5,201 bases of DNA from positions 1 through 5,201 of the forward strand of contig JBBCJT010000232.1 in the NCBI GenBank assembly GCA_037190665.1, written 5' to 3'. This document shows positions 1 through 5,201 of the stretch, one piece after another. Each line of letters begins with the position of its first letter. Positions within the stretch are counted from its first letter, which is position 1. Below the pieces are notes generated by a model. The model was not told the DNA's origin, did no database searches, and worked only from the letters and a program-made list of their open reading frames with translations. Made by a program: the position numbers and the translations under genes. This DNA is from JBBCJT01 sp037190665. Its GTDB lineage: Bacteria; Pseudomonadota; Alphaproteobacteria; Acetobacterales; Acetobacteraceae.

Positions 1-546
1 GGTCTTCTCGTTGGCGAGCCTGAACAGGTTCTGGTTCGGGATCACGATCAGCGTATCGACGTACTGCTGCAGGTCCTCGATGCCCGCATCGGCCGCGCGG
101 CGGCGCTTCATGCCCTCGAAGTCGAAGGGCCGGGTCACCACGCCGACGGTCAGGATGCCCTTCTCGCGCGCCGTGCGCGCGATGATCGGCGCCGCCCCGG
201 TGCCCGTGCCGCCGCCCATGCCGGCGGTCACGAAGACCATGTGCGTGCCTTCCATGTGGCGCGTCAGCTCCTCGGCCGCTTCCTCGGCCGCACCGCGCCC
301 GATCTCCGGCTTGCCGCCCGCCCCCAGCCCCTGCGTGAGGTGCGGGCCGAGCTGGATGCGCCGTTCGGCGCGGGCACGGACCAGCGACTGCGCATCGGTG
401 TTGGCGACGACGAAATCGACGCCGTCGAGCCCCATCGCGATCATGTTGTTGACTGCGTTGGTGCCGCCGCCGCCCACGCCGATCACGGTAATCCGCGGCG
501 TGAAGTCCGTGTGCATCTGGGGCGGGATAGTGAGGTTGAGGGTCAT
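1..546 (-). CDS. ftsZ: Cell division protein FtsZ, N-terminal part (truncated by window edge)
   Basis: FtsZ is the tubulin-like GTPase that polymerises into the cytoplasmic Z-ring and recruits the divisome. The first 182 residues are present and the frame is open to the left edge, so the rest lies outside the window. Visible motifs are the nucleotide-binding loop GVGGGGTNAVNNM (residues 23-35), ANTDAQ (48-53), the tubulin signature GGGTGTGAAP (111-120) within FVTAGMGGGTGTG, RPFDFEG (139-145) and NQNLFRLANEKT (171-182). Together these cover most of the GTPase domain. The C-terminal synergy (T7) loop, the linker and the FtsA-binding tail are not seen. The start is the ATG at 546-544, giving MTLNLTIPPQ before the first beta strand. 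A later ATG at residue 11 is possible but would leave a very short N-terminus. The gene begins 27 bp after ftsA and its Shine-Dalgarno is weak (GAGAG, 6 nt upstream). Identification is essentially certain; the exact start is slightly less so. Confidence 0.98.
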   Translation of the reverse strand, partial: MTLNLTIPPQMHTDFTPRITVIGVGGGGTNAVNNMIAMGLDGVDFVVANTDAQSLVRARAERRIQLGPHLTQGLGAGGKPEIGRGAAEEAAEELTRHMEGTHMVFVTAGMGGGTGTGAAPIIARTAREKGILTVGVVTRPFDFEGMKRRRAADAGIEDLQQYVDTLIVIPNQNLFRLANEKT

Positions 547-573
547 GTCCTGCTCTCGGCGGTCAGGGGTGGG
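547..573 (-). other. ftsA-ftsZ spacer with weak ftsZ ribosome binding site
   Basis: This 27-bp gap is the only intergenic DNA in the window. Read on the minus strand it contains GAGAG (557-553), 6 nt from the ftsZ ATG, and AGGA (551-548), which sits only 1 nt from the ATG and is too close to be a standard ribosome binding site. TGACC occurs at the ftsA stop, in the middle of the spacer and at the ftsZ start. There is no room for a complete promoter, and I see no inverted repeat able to form a terminator. Any ftsZ-specific promoter would have to lie inside ftsA or further upstream. Confidence 0.6.
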
Positions 574-1869
574 TCAGACGCGTTCGCGTAGCCAGTTGAC
601 GAAGCGGCGCAGCGCGCCCGGCGGTTGGGTGGTTTCAAGGTCGAGATCGGTCATGGCGCGGCCCTCGCCGGCCGCCCATTGCAGCAACCCGGCCGCGCCC
701 GCGAAGGCGGGGCCGGACGCGCTGTCCGGCATGCCCCGCAGGCCGAGCGGGCGGCCCAGCCGCACCGGCCGGGCCAGCAGCCGCGAGGCCATCTCGCGCA
801 CGCCGGTCAGCTGGCTGGCGCCCCCGGTCAGCACGACACGCGCGGCGGCGCGGCCCATGCCGGTGGACTCCAGCCGATCCTTCAGAAGCTCGAACGTCTC
901 CTCCATCCGCGGGCGGATGACGCTGACGAGCATGGTGCGCGGCACCTTGGCGATGTGATGCTCTTCCTCGCCGATCATCGGCACGGGCAGCATCTCGCGC
1001 GCGTCGTCGGGGCTTTCCTGCACGCCGCCATAGAGCGTCTTCATCCGCTCCGCATGCGCGACGGGGGTGGACAGCACGCGGGCCAGATCGTTGGTGACGT
1101 GCACGCCGCCGACCGGAAGCTGCGCGGTGTGCAGCAACTGGCCCTCGGCGAAGACCGCGAGCCCGGTCGTGCCGCCGCCCATGTCGACCACCGCGGTGCC
1201 CAGCTCCCGCTCGTCCTCCACCAGCGTGGACAGGCCCGACGCCATCGGCGTGGAGACCAGCTCGGCGATGTCGAGGTCGCAGCGGGCGATGCAGGCGGTG
1301 AGGTTGCGCAGCGCGGTCACCGCCGCGTCCACGACATGCAGCCGCGCCGTCAGGATCTCGGCCGACAGGCCGCGCGGATCGGCCACGCCCTCGGTCTCGT
1401 CGACCGAGAAGGCGAGCGGGATCGCATGGATGGTCGCGCGCCCCTCGGCAGCGGCGCGCGCCCTGCCCTCGTAGACGATGCGGCGGATGTCGTCGTCCGT
1501 GACGGGGCGGCCGCCGACGGGCCACTGCACGTTGAACAGCCGGCTTTCCGGCAGGCCGCAGGAGAGGTTGACCGTCACGCTGCGCAGCGAGGTGTCGGCC
1601 ATGTCCTCGGCCTGCGCCACCGCCGCGCGGATCGCCTTCTCCGCCTCCACGATGTCGGCGATGCCGCCGGCGCGCACGCCGCGGCCGCGCTGCCAGCCGA
1701 AGCCGAGCACGCGGATCGCGCCATCCGCCTCGGCACGGCCGATCAGGCAGGCGACCTTGGTGGTGCCGATGTCCAGAACGCCGAACGGGCCGCTGCGCAG
1801 CGGCTTGCGGCGCGGCGCCTCGGGCGGTTCCAGCGCGGGCGGCAGGGGGCGGCGCGACATCTCGTTCAT
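574..1869 (-). CDS. ftsA: Cell division protein FtsA
   Basis: FtsA is an actin-like ATPase that anchors FtsZ polymers to the inner face of the cytoplasmic membrane and helps recruit later divisome proteins. The 431-residue product carries the actin-fold motifs in order: phosphate-1 VLDIGTTKVACLIG (31-44), phosphate-2 VVDMGGGTTGLAVF (227-240) and the adenosine motif VVLTGGASQLTGV (345-357). The FtsA-specific SHS2/1C subdomain lies around residues 112-190. The C-terminus GALRRFVNWLRERV (418-431) has the pattern of the amphipathic membrane-targeting helix. About 28 Pro/Arg-rich residues precede the first strand. The start is the ATG at 1869-1867, which overlaps the ftsQ stop as ATGA and has GGAGG (1879-1875) 5 nt upstream. 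The next ATG at 1860 is 14 nt from that site and is less likely. The frame stays open upstream to 2274, but that part lies antiphase inside ftsQ and is not coding. Confidence 0.98.
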   Translation of the reverse strand: MNEMSRRPLPPALEPPEAPRRKPLRSGPFGVLDIGTTKVACLIGRAEADGAIRVLGFGWQRGRGVRAGGIADIVEAEKAIRAAVAQAEDMADTSLRSVTVNLSCGLPESRLFNVQWPVGGRPVTDDDIRRIVYEGRARAAAEGRATIHAIPLAFSVDETEGVADPRGLSAEILTARLHVVDAAVTALRNLTACIARCDLDIAELVSTPMASGLSTLVEDERELGTAVVDMGGGTTGLAVFAEGQLLHTAQLPVGGVHVTNDLARVLSTPVAHAERMKTLYGGVQESPDDAREMLPVPMIGEEEHHIAKVPRTMLVSVIRPRMEETFELLKDRLESTGMGRAAARVVLTGGASQLTGVREMASRLLARPVRLGRPLGLRGMPDSASGPAFAGAAGLLQWAAGEGRAMTDLDLETTQPPGALRRFVNWLRERV

Positions 1870-2693
1870 GTCGGCCTCCGCGCCGGGGTCACCGGCACTG
1901 GGGTTTCCTTCGGCCGCACCACCATCCGGTCGGGCAGCCGCATGTCCACGGCGGCCAGCGGGCGGTCGAGCAGCGCGTCGCGCTCGTGGAATTCCATCAG
2001 CCGCGCGATCGCCGCCGCCTCGTGGCCTTCCGGCAGCATCACGTCCGCGCCGTTGTGCAGACGCAGGTTCCAGCGGCGTTCGCCCACGCGCACGGCGGCC
2101 TTCACCCGCTCCTTCAGCTCGGGGTGATCGCCCAGCGCGTCGATCAGCACCGCCGCGTGCTGCGGCGCGCCGGCGCCGACGATCAGCGGCAGGGAAGAGA
2201 ATGCGTGCAGCCCATCGGTGGCGATGGAGCGCCCGTCGCGGTCGATCACCGCGAAGCGGCCGCCGTTCTGCCACAGCGCGAAGGGCTGCCGCTCCTCGAT
2301 GCGCACGATCAGCGTGGACGGCAGCCGCCGTTCCACCGACGCGGCCTCGACCCAGGACAGTTCCAGCACGCGCTGGCGGACCGCCGACGGCGAGACGGAG
2401 AGGATCGGCGTGCCCTTCGGCGCGCCCACGGCGGCACGGAGCAGCGGCTCCGGCGTCAGGTGGCGTCCCTCGAACCGCACCTCGCTCACGCGCAGCCCGG
2501 CGGCGAGCGCGGCCTCGCCGGCCATGCGGGCCACCCGCCCGGCGGGATCGAGCGCGCGCACGCCGAGCACGCCACCGAGCACGACGGCGCCGATGCCCAG
2601 CAGCAGCAGGCCCGGCCGGGTGAACCGGCGCTGGCGGCGCAGGAACAGCCGCAGCCGGCCCGGACGGTCGGTGGGATTGCTCACCCGTCGCAT
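1866..2693 (-). CDS. ftsQ: Cell division protein FtsQ (POTRA-domain divisome scaffold)
   Basis: FtsQ is a bitopic inner-membrane protein. In known systems its periplasmic part binds FtsB/FtsL and links the Z-ring to septal peptidoglycan synthesis. The 275-residue product has an Arg-rich cytoplasmic N-terminus (residues 1-26, including RLRLFLRRQRRF), one hydrophobic segment at about 28-46 (GLLLLGIGAVVLGGVLGV), and a periplasmic POTRA domain at about 68-136. The POTRA begins VSEVRFEGRHL, contains LSWVEAASVERRLPSTLIVRIEERQPFALW and leads into the FtsQ/DivIB domain (about 137-260). The basic N-terminus fits positive-inside topology. A short Pro-rich tail (261-275) is probably disordered. The start is the ATG at 2693, with GGAG ending 8 nt upstream, overlapping ddl by 13 bp. 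A GTG at 2684 would make a 4-bp GTGA overlap but lies about 17 nt from that site. The stop overlaps the ftsA start. Family assignment rests on domain layout plus context, because FtsQ sequence is poorly conserved. Confidence 0.95.
   Translation of the reverse strand: MRRVSNPTDRPGRLRLFLRRQRRFTRPGLLLLGIGAVVLGGVLGVRALDPAGRVARMAGEAALAAGLRVSEVRFEGRHLTPEPLLRAAVGAPKGTPILSVSPSAVRQRVLELSWVEAASVERRLPSTLIVRIEERQPFALWQNGGRFAVIDRDGRSIATDGLHAFSSLPLIVGAGAPQHAAVLIDALGDHPELKERVKAAVRVGERRWNLRLHNGADVMLPEGHEAAAIARLMEFHERDALLDRPLAAVDMRLPDRMVVRPKETPVPVTPARRPT
1875..1879 (-). promoter_or_regulatory. Ribosome binding site for ftsA
   Basis: GGAGG on the minus strand, within the end of ftsQ, lies 5 nt before the ATG at 1869. 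It favours this ATG over the one three codons later and gives the 4-bp ATGA overlap with ftsQ. Confidence 0.7.
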
Positions 2694-3601
2694 CGCGCGC
2701 GCTCCACCATCCAGGCGCACAGCGCCGGGAAGCTCATGCCGCGATGCGCTGCCTGTTCGGGCAGCAGCGAAGTCGGCGTCAGGCCGGGCTGGGTGTTGAC
2801 CTCGAGCAGGTACAGCCGCCCCGGCTCGCCGGCCGTGTCGTCGTAACGGAAGTCGGCGCGCGAGGCACCGCGGCAGCCGAGCGCACGATGGGCGGCGAGC
2901 GCGAGGTCCATTGCACGTTCATAAATGTCCGGATGGATTCGCGCCGGCACGACATGTCGCGATCCGCCGTCTCCGTACTTGGATTCGTAATCGTAGAAGT
3001 CGCCCGCATCGGCGATGATGTCCGTGACCGCGAGCGCGCGGTCCTCCATCACGCCCACGGTCAGCTCGCGCCCGGCGATGTACTGCTCCACCAGCGCGGT
3101 GCGGCCGAAGCGCCAGGAACGCGCGATCTCCGCACGGCGGTTGTCGCCGTTGCGCAGGATGTGCACGCCGACCGAGGAGCCTTCGTTCACCGGCTTGACC
3201 ACGTAGGGGCGCGGCAGCGGGTCCTCGGCCTCCAGCTCGTCGATCTCGATCACGCGGCCCGGGATCACCGGCAGGCCGGCGGCGGTGAACACGGCCTTGG
3301 CGGCGGATTTGTCCATCGCGAGCGCGGAGGCGCGCACGCCGGAGTGCGTGTAGGGGATGCCGAGCCATTCCAGCACGCCCTGGATCGCACCGTCCTCGCC
3401 GAAGCGGCCGTGCAGCGCGTTGAACACGGCGTCGGGCTTCGGCGTCAGCGCGGCGAGCAGCGCGGAGAGGTCGTGCGTGACCTCGACCGGCACCACGTCG
3501 TAGCCGGCCTCGCGCAGTGCGGCGATGACCTGCCGGCCGCTGTTCAGGCTGACCTCGCGCTCGGCGGAGATACCGCCATGCAGAACCGCCACGCGCGTCA
3601 T
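2681..3601 (-). CDS. ddl: D-alanine--D-alanine ligase
   Basis: This cytoplasmic ATP-grasp enzyme joins two D-alanines, giving the dipeptide that MurF adds to the peptidoglycan precursor. The 306-residue product matches the usual length of about 300-310. The N-terminal domain has HGGISAEREVSLNSG (8-22), whose Glu14 corresponds to catalytic Glu15 of E. coli DdlB. The family motif ALHGRFGEDG is at 62-71. The ATP-grasp part shows VKPVNEGSSVGV (135-146) and VEQYIAGRELTVGV (171-184). YDYESKY (203-209) ends in Tyr209, the position of DdlB Tyr216, which fits D-Ala-D-Ala rather than D-Ala-D-lactate specificity. RADF with Asp250 and LLEVNTQPGLT with Glu267 and Asn269 match the metal ligands. The start is the ATG at 3601, overlapping the murB stop as ATGA, with GGAGGT 6 nt upstream; the open frame above it runs inside murB and is noise. 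Residues 204-230 use codons atypical for this gene (reported separately). Whether it is ddlA- or ddlB-type is not meaningful here. Confidence 0.98.
   Translation of the reverse strand: MTRVAVLHGGISAEREVSLNSGRQVIAALREAGYDVVPVEVTHDLSALLAALTPKPDAVFNALHGRFGEDGAIQGVLEWLGIPYTHSGVRASALAMDKSAAKAVFTAAGLPVIPGRVIEIDELEAEDPLPRPYVVKPVNEGSSVGVHILRNGDNRRAEIARSWRFGRTALVEQYIAGRELTVGVMEDRALAVTDIIADAGDFYDYESKYGDGGSRHVVPARIHPDIYERAMDLALAAHRALGCRGASRADFRYDDTAGEPGRLYLLEVNTQPGLTPTSLLPEQAAHRGMSFPALCAWMVERARCDG
2702..2706 (-). promoter_or_regulatory. Ribosome binding site deciding the ftsQ start
   Basis: TGGAG on the minus strand (plus-strand ctcca) lies inside the end of ddl, with an 8-nt spacer (CGCGCGCG) before the ATG at 2693. 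The alternative GTG at 2684 would have a spacer of about 17 nt, too long for efficient initiation. This supports the ATG and a 13-bp ddl/ftsQ overlap. Confidence 0.6.
2912..2992 (-). promoter_or_regulatory. Possible regulatory patch inside ddl (speculative)
   Basis: Within ddl this stretch is poorer in GC than its surroundings and uses codons rare in the neighbouring genes, including GGA, CGA, CAT, ATT, TAT, CGT and GCA. It contains two GATTC sequences (2936-2940 and 2982-2986; GANTC is the CcrM methylation site of alphaproteobacteria) and the palindrome CGACATGTCG (2950-2959) between them. It lies about 220-300 bp upstream of ftsQ, and promoters for ftsQ/ftsA/ftsZ inside upstream genes are known in other bacteria. 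I could not find a convincing -35/-10 pair or a TTAA-type CtrA box, so this is inference only. Confidence 0.2.
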
Positions 3602-4539
3602 GCCACCACCTCCACACGCGGGGCGGGCAGGCCGAGGCGACGGATCTCCCATTCCAGCGTCACGCCGCTCGCTGCATGCACGCGGCGGCGCACTTCCTCG
3701 CCGAGACCTTCCAGATCGGCGGCGGTCGCTCCGCCGCGATTGATCAGGAAGTTGCAGTGCAGTTCGCTGACCTGCGCGGCGCCACGGACCAGCCCGCGGC
3801 AGCCGGCGGCGTCGATCAGCTCCCACGCCTTCATTCCCGGCGGGTTGGCGAAGGTGGAACCGCCGGTGCGCGCGCGGACGGGCTGCGTGCCCTCGCGGCG
3901 GCTGCGGATCTCCGCCATGCGCGCGGCGATCACCGCCTTGTCGCCCGGGGCGGCGCGCAGCCGCGCGCGTACCACCACCGCACCCGGCGGCAGCGTCGCG
4001 CGGCGATAGGACATCCCGAGCGCGGTCACCGGCAGCCGGCGCAGTTCCCCGTCGCGGGTGACGATCTCGGCCCAGTCGAGAACGTCCACGATCTCGCTGC
4101 CATAGGCACCGGCATTCATCGCCACCGCGCCGCCGATGCTGCCCGGGATGCCGGAGAGGAACTCAAGTCCCGCGAGGCCGGCGGCGGCGGCATGCTCGGC
4201 CACGGTGGCGTCGAGCGCGGCCGCACCGACGACGATCCCGTCCGGCTGCACCTCGACCTCGGCGAAGCCGCGCGCGAGACGGACCACCACGCCGGGCACG
4301 CCCCCGTCGCGCACGATCAGGTTGGAGGCCGCGCCGATCGCGACCAGCGGCGTTTCCAGCGGCAGGCCGCGCATCAGCGTCGCGAGGTCCTCGGCATCCG
4401 CCGGCCGCACCAGCGCCTCGGCCGCGCCGCCCACCCGGAACCAGGTGAACGGCGCGAGCGGCGCGAGCGCGGCCACGCGGCCGCGCAGCGCCGGCAGCGT
4501 CTCGGCGAGCATCGGCGGGGTCAGTGCCGCGGCCATCAT
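3598..4539 (-). CDS. murB: UDP-N-acetylmuramate dehydrogenase (UDP-N-acetylenolpyruvoylglucosamine reductase)
   Basis: MurB is the cytoplasmic FAD enzyme that reduces UDP-GlcNAc-enolpyruvate with NADPH to UDP-MurNAc, the second committed step of peptidoglycan synthesis. The 313-residue product begins with the family motif APFTWFRVGGAAEALVRP (29-46). The FAD-binding (PCMH-type) segment includes IGAASNLIVRDGGVPGVVVRL (68-88) and GLEFLSGIPGSIGGAVAMNAGAYG (124-147). SYRR (177-180) carries the active-site Arg. GGSTFANP (226-233) holds Ser228, the proton donor, and LEWEIRRLG (295-303) has the C-terminal catalytic Glu, probably Glu298. The length and the GSTFxNP form suggest a type II MurB without the extra loop of the E. 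coli enzyme. Two adjacent ATGs exist; the one at 4539 makes an ATGA overlap with murC and has GGGAGG (4551-4546) 6 nt upstream. The second (4536) would drop only one residue. The stop overlaps the ddl start. Confidence 0.98.
   Translation of the reverse strand: MMAAALTPPMLAETLPALRGRVAALAPLAPFTWFRVGGAAEALVRPADAEDLATLMRGLPLETPLVAIGAASNLIVRDGGVPGVVVRLARGFAEVEVQPDGIVVGAAALDATVAEHAAAAGLAGLEFLSGIPGSIGGAVAMNAGAYGSEIVDVLDWAEIVTRDGELRRLPVTALGMSYRRATLPPGAVVVRARLRAAPGDKAVIAARMAEIRSRREGTQPVRARTGGSTFANPPGMKAWELIDAAGCRGLVRGAAQVSELHCNFLINRGGATAADLEGLGEEVRRRVHAASGVTLEWEIRRLGLPAPRVEVVA
3608..3613 (-). promoter_or_regulatory. Strong ribosome binding site for ddl
   Basis: GGAGGT on the minus strand, inside the last codons of murB, sits 6 nt before the ATG at 3601. 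It fixes the ddl start at the ATGA overlap and makes translational coupling from murB plausible. Confidence 0.7.
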
Positions 4540-5201
4540 TTGCTGCCTCCCGCCACGCGGCGCGGCTGGGCGGCGAGGATCGCGGCGAGCTCGTTCGGCA
4601 GCGCCTGCGCCCAGGTGGTGATCGAGCCGGCGCCGAGGCAGACCACGAAGTCGCCCGACGCCGCGATGGAGGCGACCATCTCCGCGAGGTGCTTCGGATC
4701 GGCGAGCGGCACCACGCGGCGATGGCCGCGCGCACGCAGCCCTTCCACCAGCGCGTCGCGGTCCACACCCGGGATCGGCTGCTCGCCGGCGGCATAGACG
4801 TCGGCCACGATCACCGTGCCGGCATCGTTCATGCAGGTGCAGAAATCCTCGAACAGCGACTGCAGGCGCGAGTAGCGGTGCGGCTGCATCACCGCGACCA
4901 CGTCGCGCGCGCCGGCCTGCCGCGCGGCCTTCAGCACGGCAGCGATCTCCACCGGGTGGTGGCCGTAATCGTCGATGATGGTGATGCCGCCGGCCTCGCC
5001 GGTCTTGGTGAAGCGGCGCTTCACGCCCTTGAAGCCGGCCAGCGCGGCGCGGAGCGTCTGCTCCGGCACCTCCATCTCGAGGCCCACGGCGATGGCGGCG
5101 AGCGCGTTCTGCACGTTGTGGTGGCCGAGCATCGGCAGCCGCAGCGGCCCGATCCGGCGCGTGCGGCCGGTGGCGCGGTCGGAGGCGACAACCTCGAACG
5201 T
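4536..5201 (-). CDS. murC: UDP-N-acetylmuramate--L-alanine ligase, C-terminal part (truncated by window edge)
   Basis: MurC is the cytoplasmic ATP-dependent ligase that adds L-alanine to UDP-MurNAc, the first step of stem-peptide assembly. The last 221 residues are present. The frame is open to the right edge, and roughly the first 250 residues (UDP-binding domain and ATP P-loop) are outside the window. Visible motifs, in residues counted from the edge, are LPMLGHHNVQNALAAIA (22-38) at the end of the central domain and the hinge segment GFKGVKRRF (57-65). The C-terminal Mur ligase domain has IIDDYGHHPVEI (75-86), VMQPHRYSRLQSL (104-116), DVYAAGEQPIPG (134-145) and the final LGAGSITTWAQAL (189-201). 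The DDYGHHP and QPHRYSR motifs separate MurC from MurD, MurE and MurF. No internal start should be taken: the ATG at 5132 falls in the middle of the conserved domain. The stop overlaps the murB start by 4 bp. Confidence 0.97.
   Translation of the reverse strand, partial: TFEVVASDRATGRTRRIGPLRLPMLGHHNVQNALAAIAVGLEMEVPEQTLRAALAGFKGVKRRFTKTGEAGGITIIDDYGHHPVEIAAVLKAARQAGARDVVAVMQPHRYSRLQSLFEDFCTCMNDAGTVIVADVYAAGEQPIPGVDRDALVEGLRARGHRRVVPLADPKHLAEMVASIAASGDFVVCLGAGSITTWAQALPNELAAILAAQPRRVAGGSK
4546..4551 (-). promoter_or_regulatory. Strong ribosome binding site for murB
   Basis: GGGAGG on the minus strand, inside the last codons of murC, is 6 nt before the first murB ATG (4539) and 9 nt before the second (4536). 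Both are workable, so it does not settle which of the two tandem ATGs is used. Confidence 0.65.

Noticed and set aside
11..958. A 315-codon plus-strand open frame opposite ftsZ and ftsA
   Set aside because: The minus strand here encodes FtsZ with an intact GGGTGTG signature and the C-terminal half of FtsA. The plus-strand translation is Ser/Arg/Pro-rich with no motif.
625..2127. A 500-codon plus-strand open frame antisense to ftsA and part of ftsQ
   Set aside because: Long antisense open frames are expected opposite high-GC genes. The translation is low-complexity (Ala/Arg/Gly/His-rich) with no recognisable domain, while the opposite strand encodes clear FtsA and FtsQ motifs.
1870..2274. Possible 135-residue N-terminal extension of ftsA in the same open frame
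   Set aside because: The extension overlaps ftsQ in another frame and is low-complexity Arg/Ala sequence. The ATG at 1869 has a GGAGG site and the standard ATGA overlap.
3602..3826. Upstream extension of ddl in the same open frame
   Set aside because: It lies inside murB in another frame, while MTRVAVLHGG at 3601 is a typical Ddl start with GGAGGT 6 nt upstream.
2744..4009. A 421-codon plus-strand open frame opposite ddl and murB
   Set aside because: It crosses the ddl/murB junction antisense to two well-supported genes, has no domain resemblance and shows biased composition typical of shadow frames.
3676..4797. A 373-codon plus-strand open frame opposite murB and murC
   Set aside because: It is antisense to genes with complete motif sets, is rich in His/Arg/Ala/Gly, and has no recognisable domain or start context.
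1..5201. CtrA-type TTAA boxes, rho-independent terminators, tRNA genes, CRISPR repeats, insertion sequences
   Set aside because: I looked for these on both strands and saw none. The region is continuous coding with a single 27-bp gap, and I found no TTAA half-site by eye.

Overview
The window is a stretch of the division and cell-wall (dcw) cluster of a high-GC Gram-negative bacterium. Every supported gene is on the minus strand. Transcription order is murC (C-terminal part only) > murB > ddl > ftsQ > ftsA > ftsZ (N-terminal part only). This gene order, the FtsA length and ending, the FtsZ N-terminus and the very high third-position GC point to an alphaproteobacterium. Acetobacteraceae (Roseomonas/Acidiphilium-like) is my best guess from general resemblance, not from a search.

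Layout on the minus strand: murC enters at the right edge (5201) and ends at 4536. murB runs 4539-3598, ddl 3601-2681, ftsQ 2693-1866 and ftsA 1869-574. ftsZ starts at 546 and runs off the left edge at position 1. Three junctions are ATGA stop/start overlaps of 4 bp (murC/murB, murB/ddl, ftsQ/ftsA). ddl and ftsQ overlap by 13 bp if the ATG start with the well-placed Shine-Dalgarno is used. Only ftsA and ftsZ are separated, by 27 bp. No gene-free stretch exceeds 27 bp, and I see no tRNA, rRNA, mobile element, CRISPR array or convincing terminator.

How the genes work together: MurC and MurB act in cytoplasmic synthesis of UDP-MurNAc-peptides (MurB makes UDP-MurNAc, MurC adds L-Ala). Ddl makes the D-Ala-D-Ala dipeptide that MurF later attaches. 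FtsQ is the membrane scaffold linking early and late divisome proteins. FtsA tethers FtsZ filaments to the membrane, and FtsZ is the GTP-driven ring polymer. The tight overlaps imply one polycistronic, translationally coupled message that joins precursor supply to septum assembly.

I found no undescribed system here; this is a conserved housekeeping region. The points most worth a second look are a patch of atypical codons inside ddl (about 2912-2992) that contains two GATTC sites and a 10-bp palindrome and could hide a promoter or operator for ftsQAZ, the weak ribosome binding site and short leader of ftsZ, the scarcity of GANTC sites, and the choice of ftsQ start codon.
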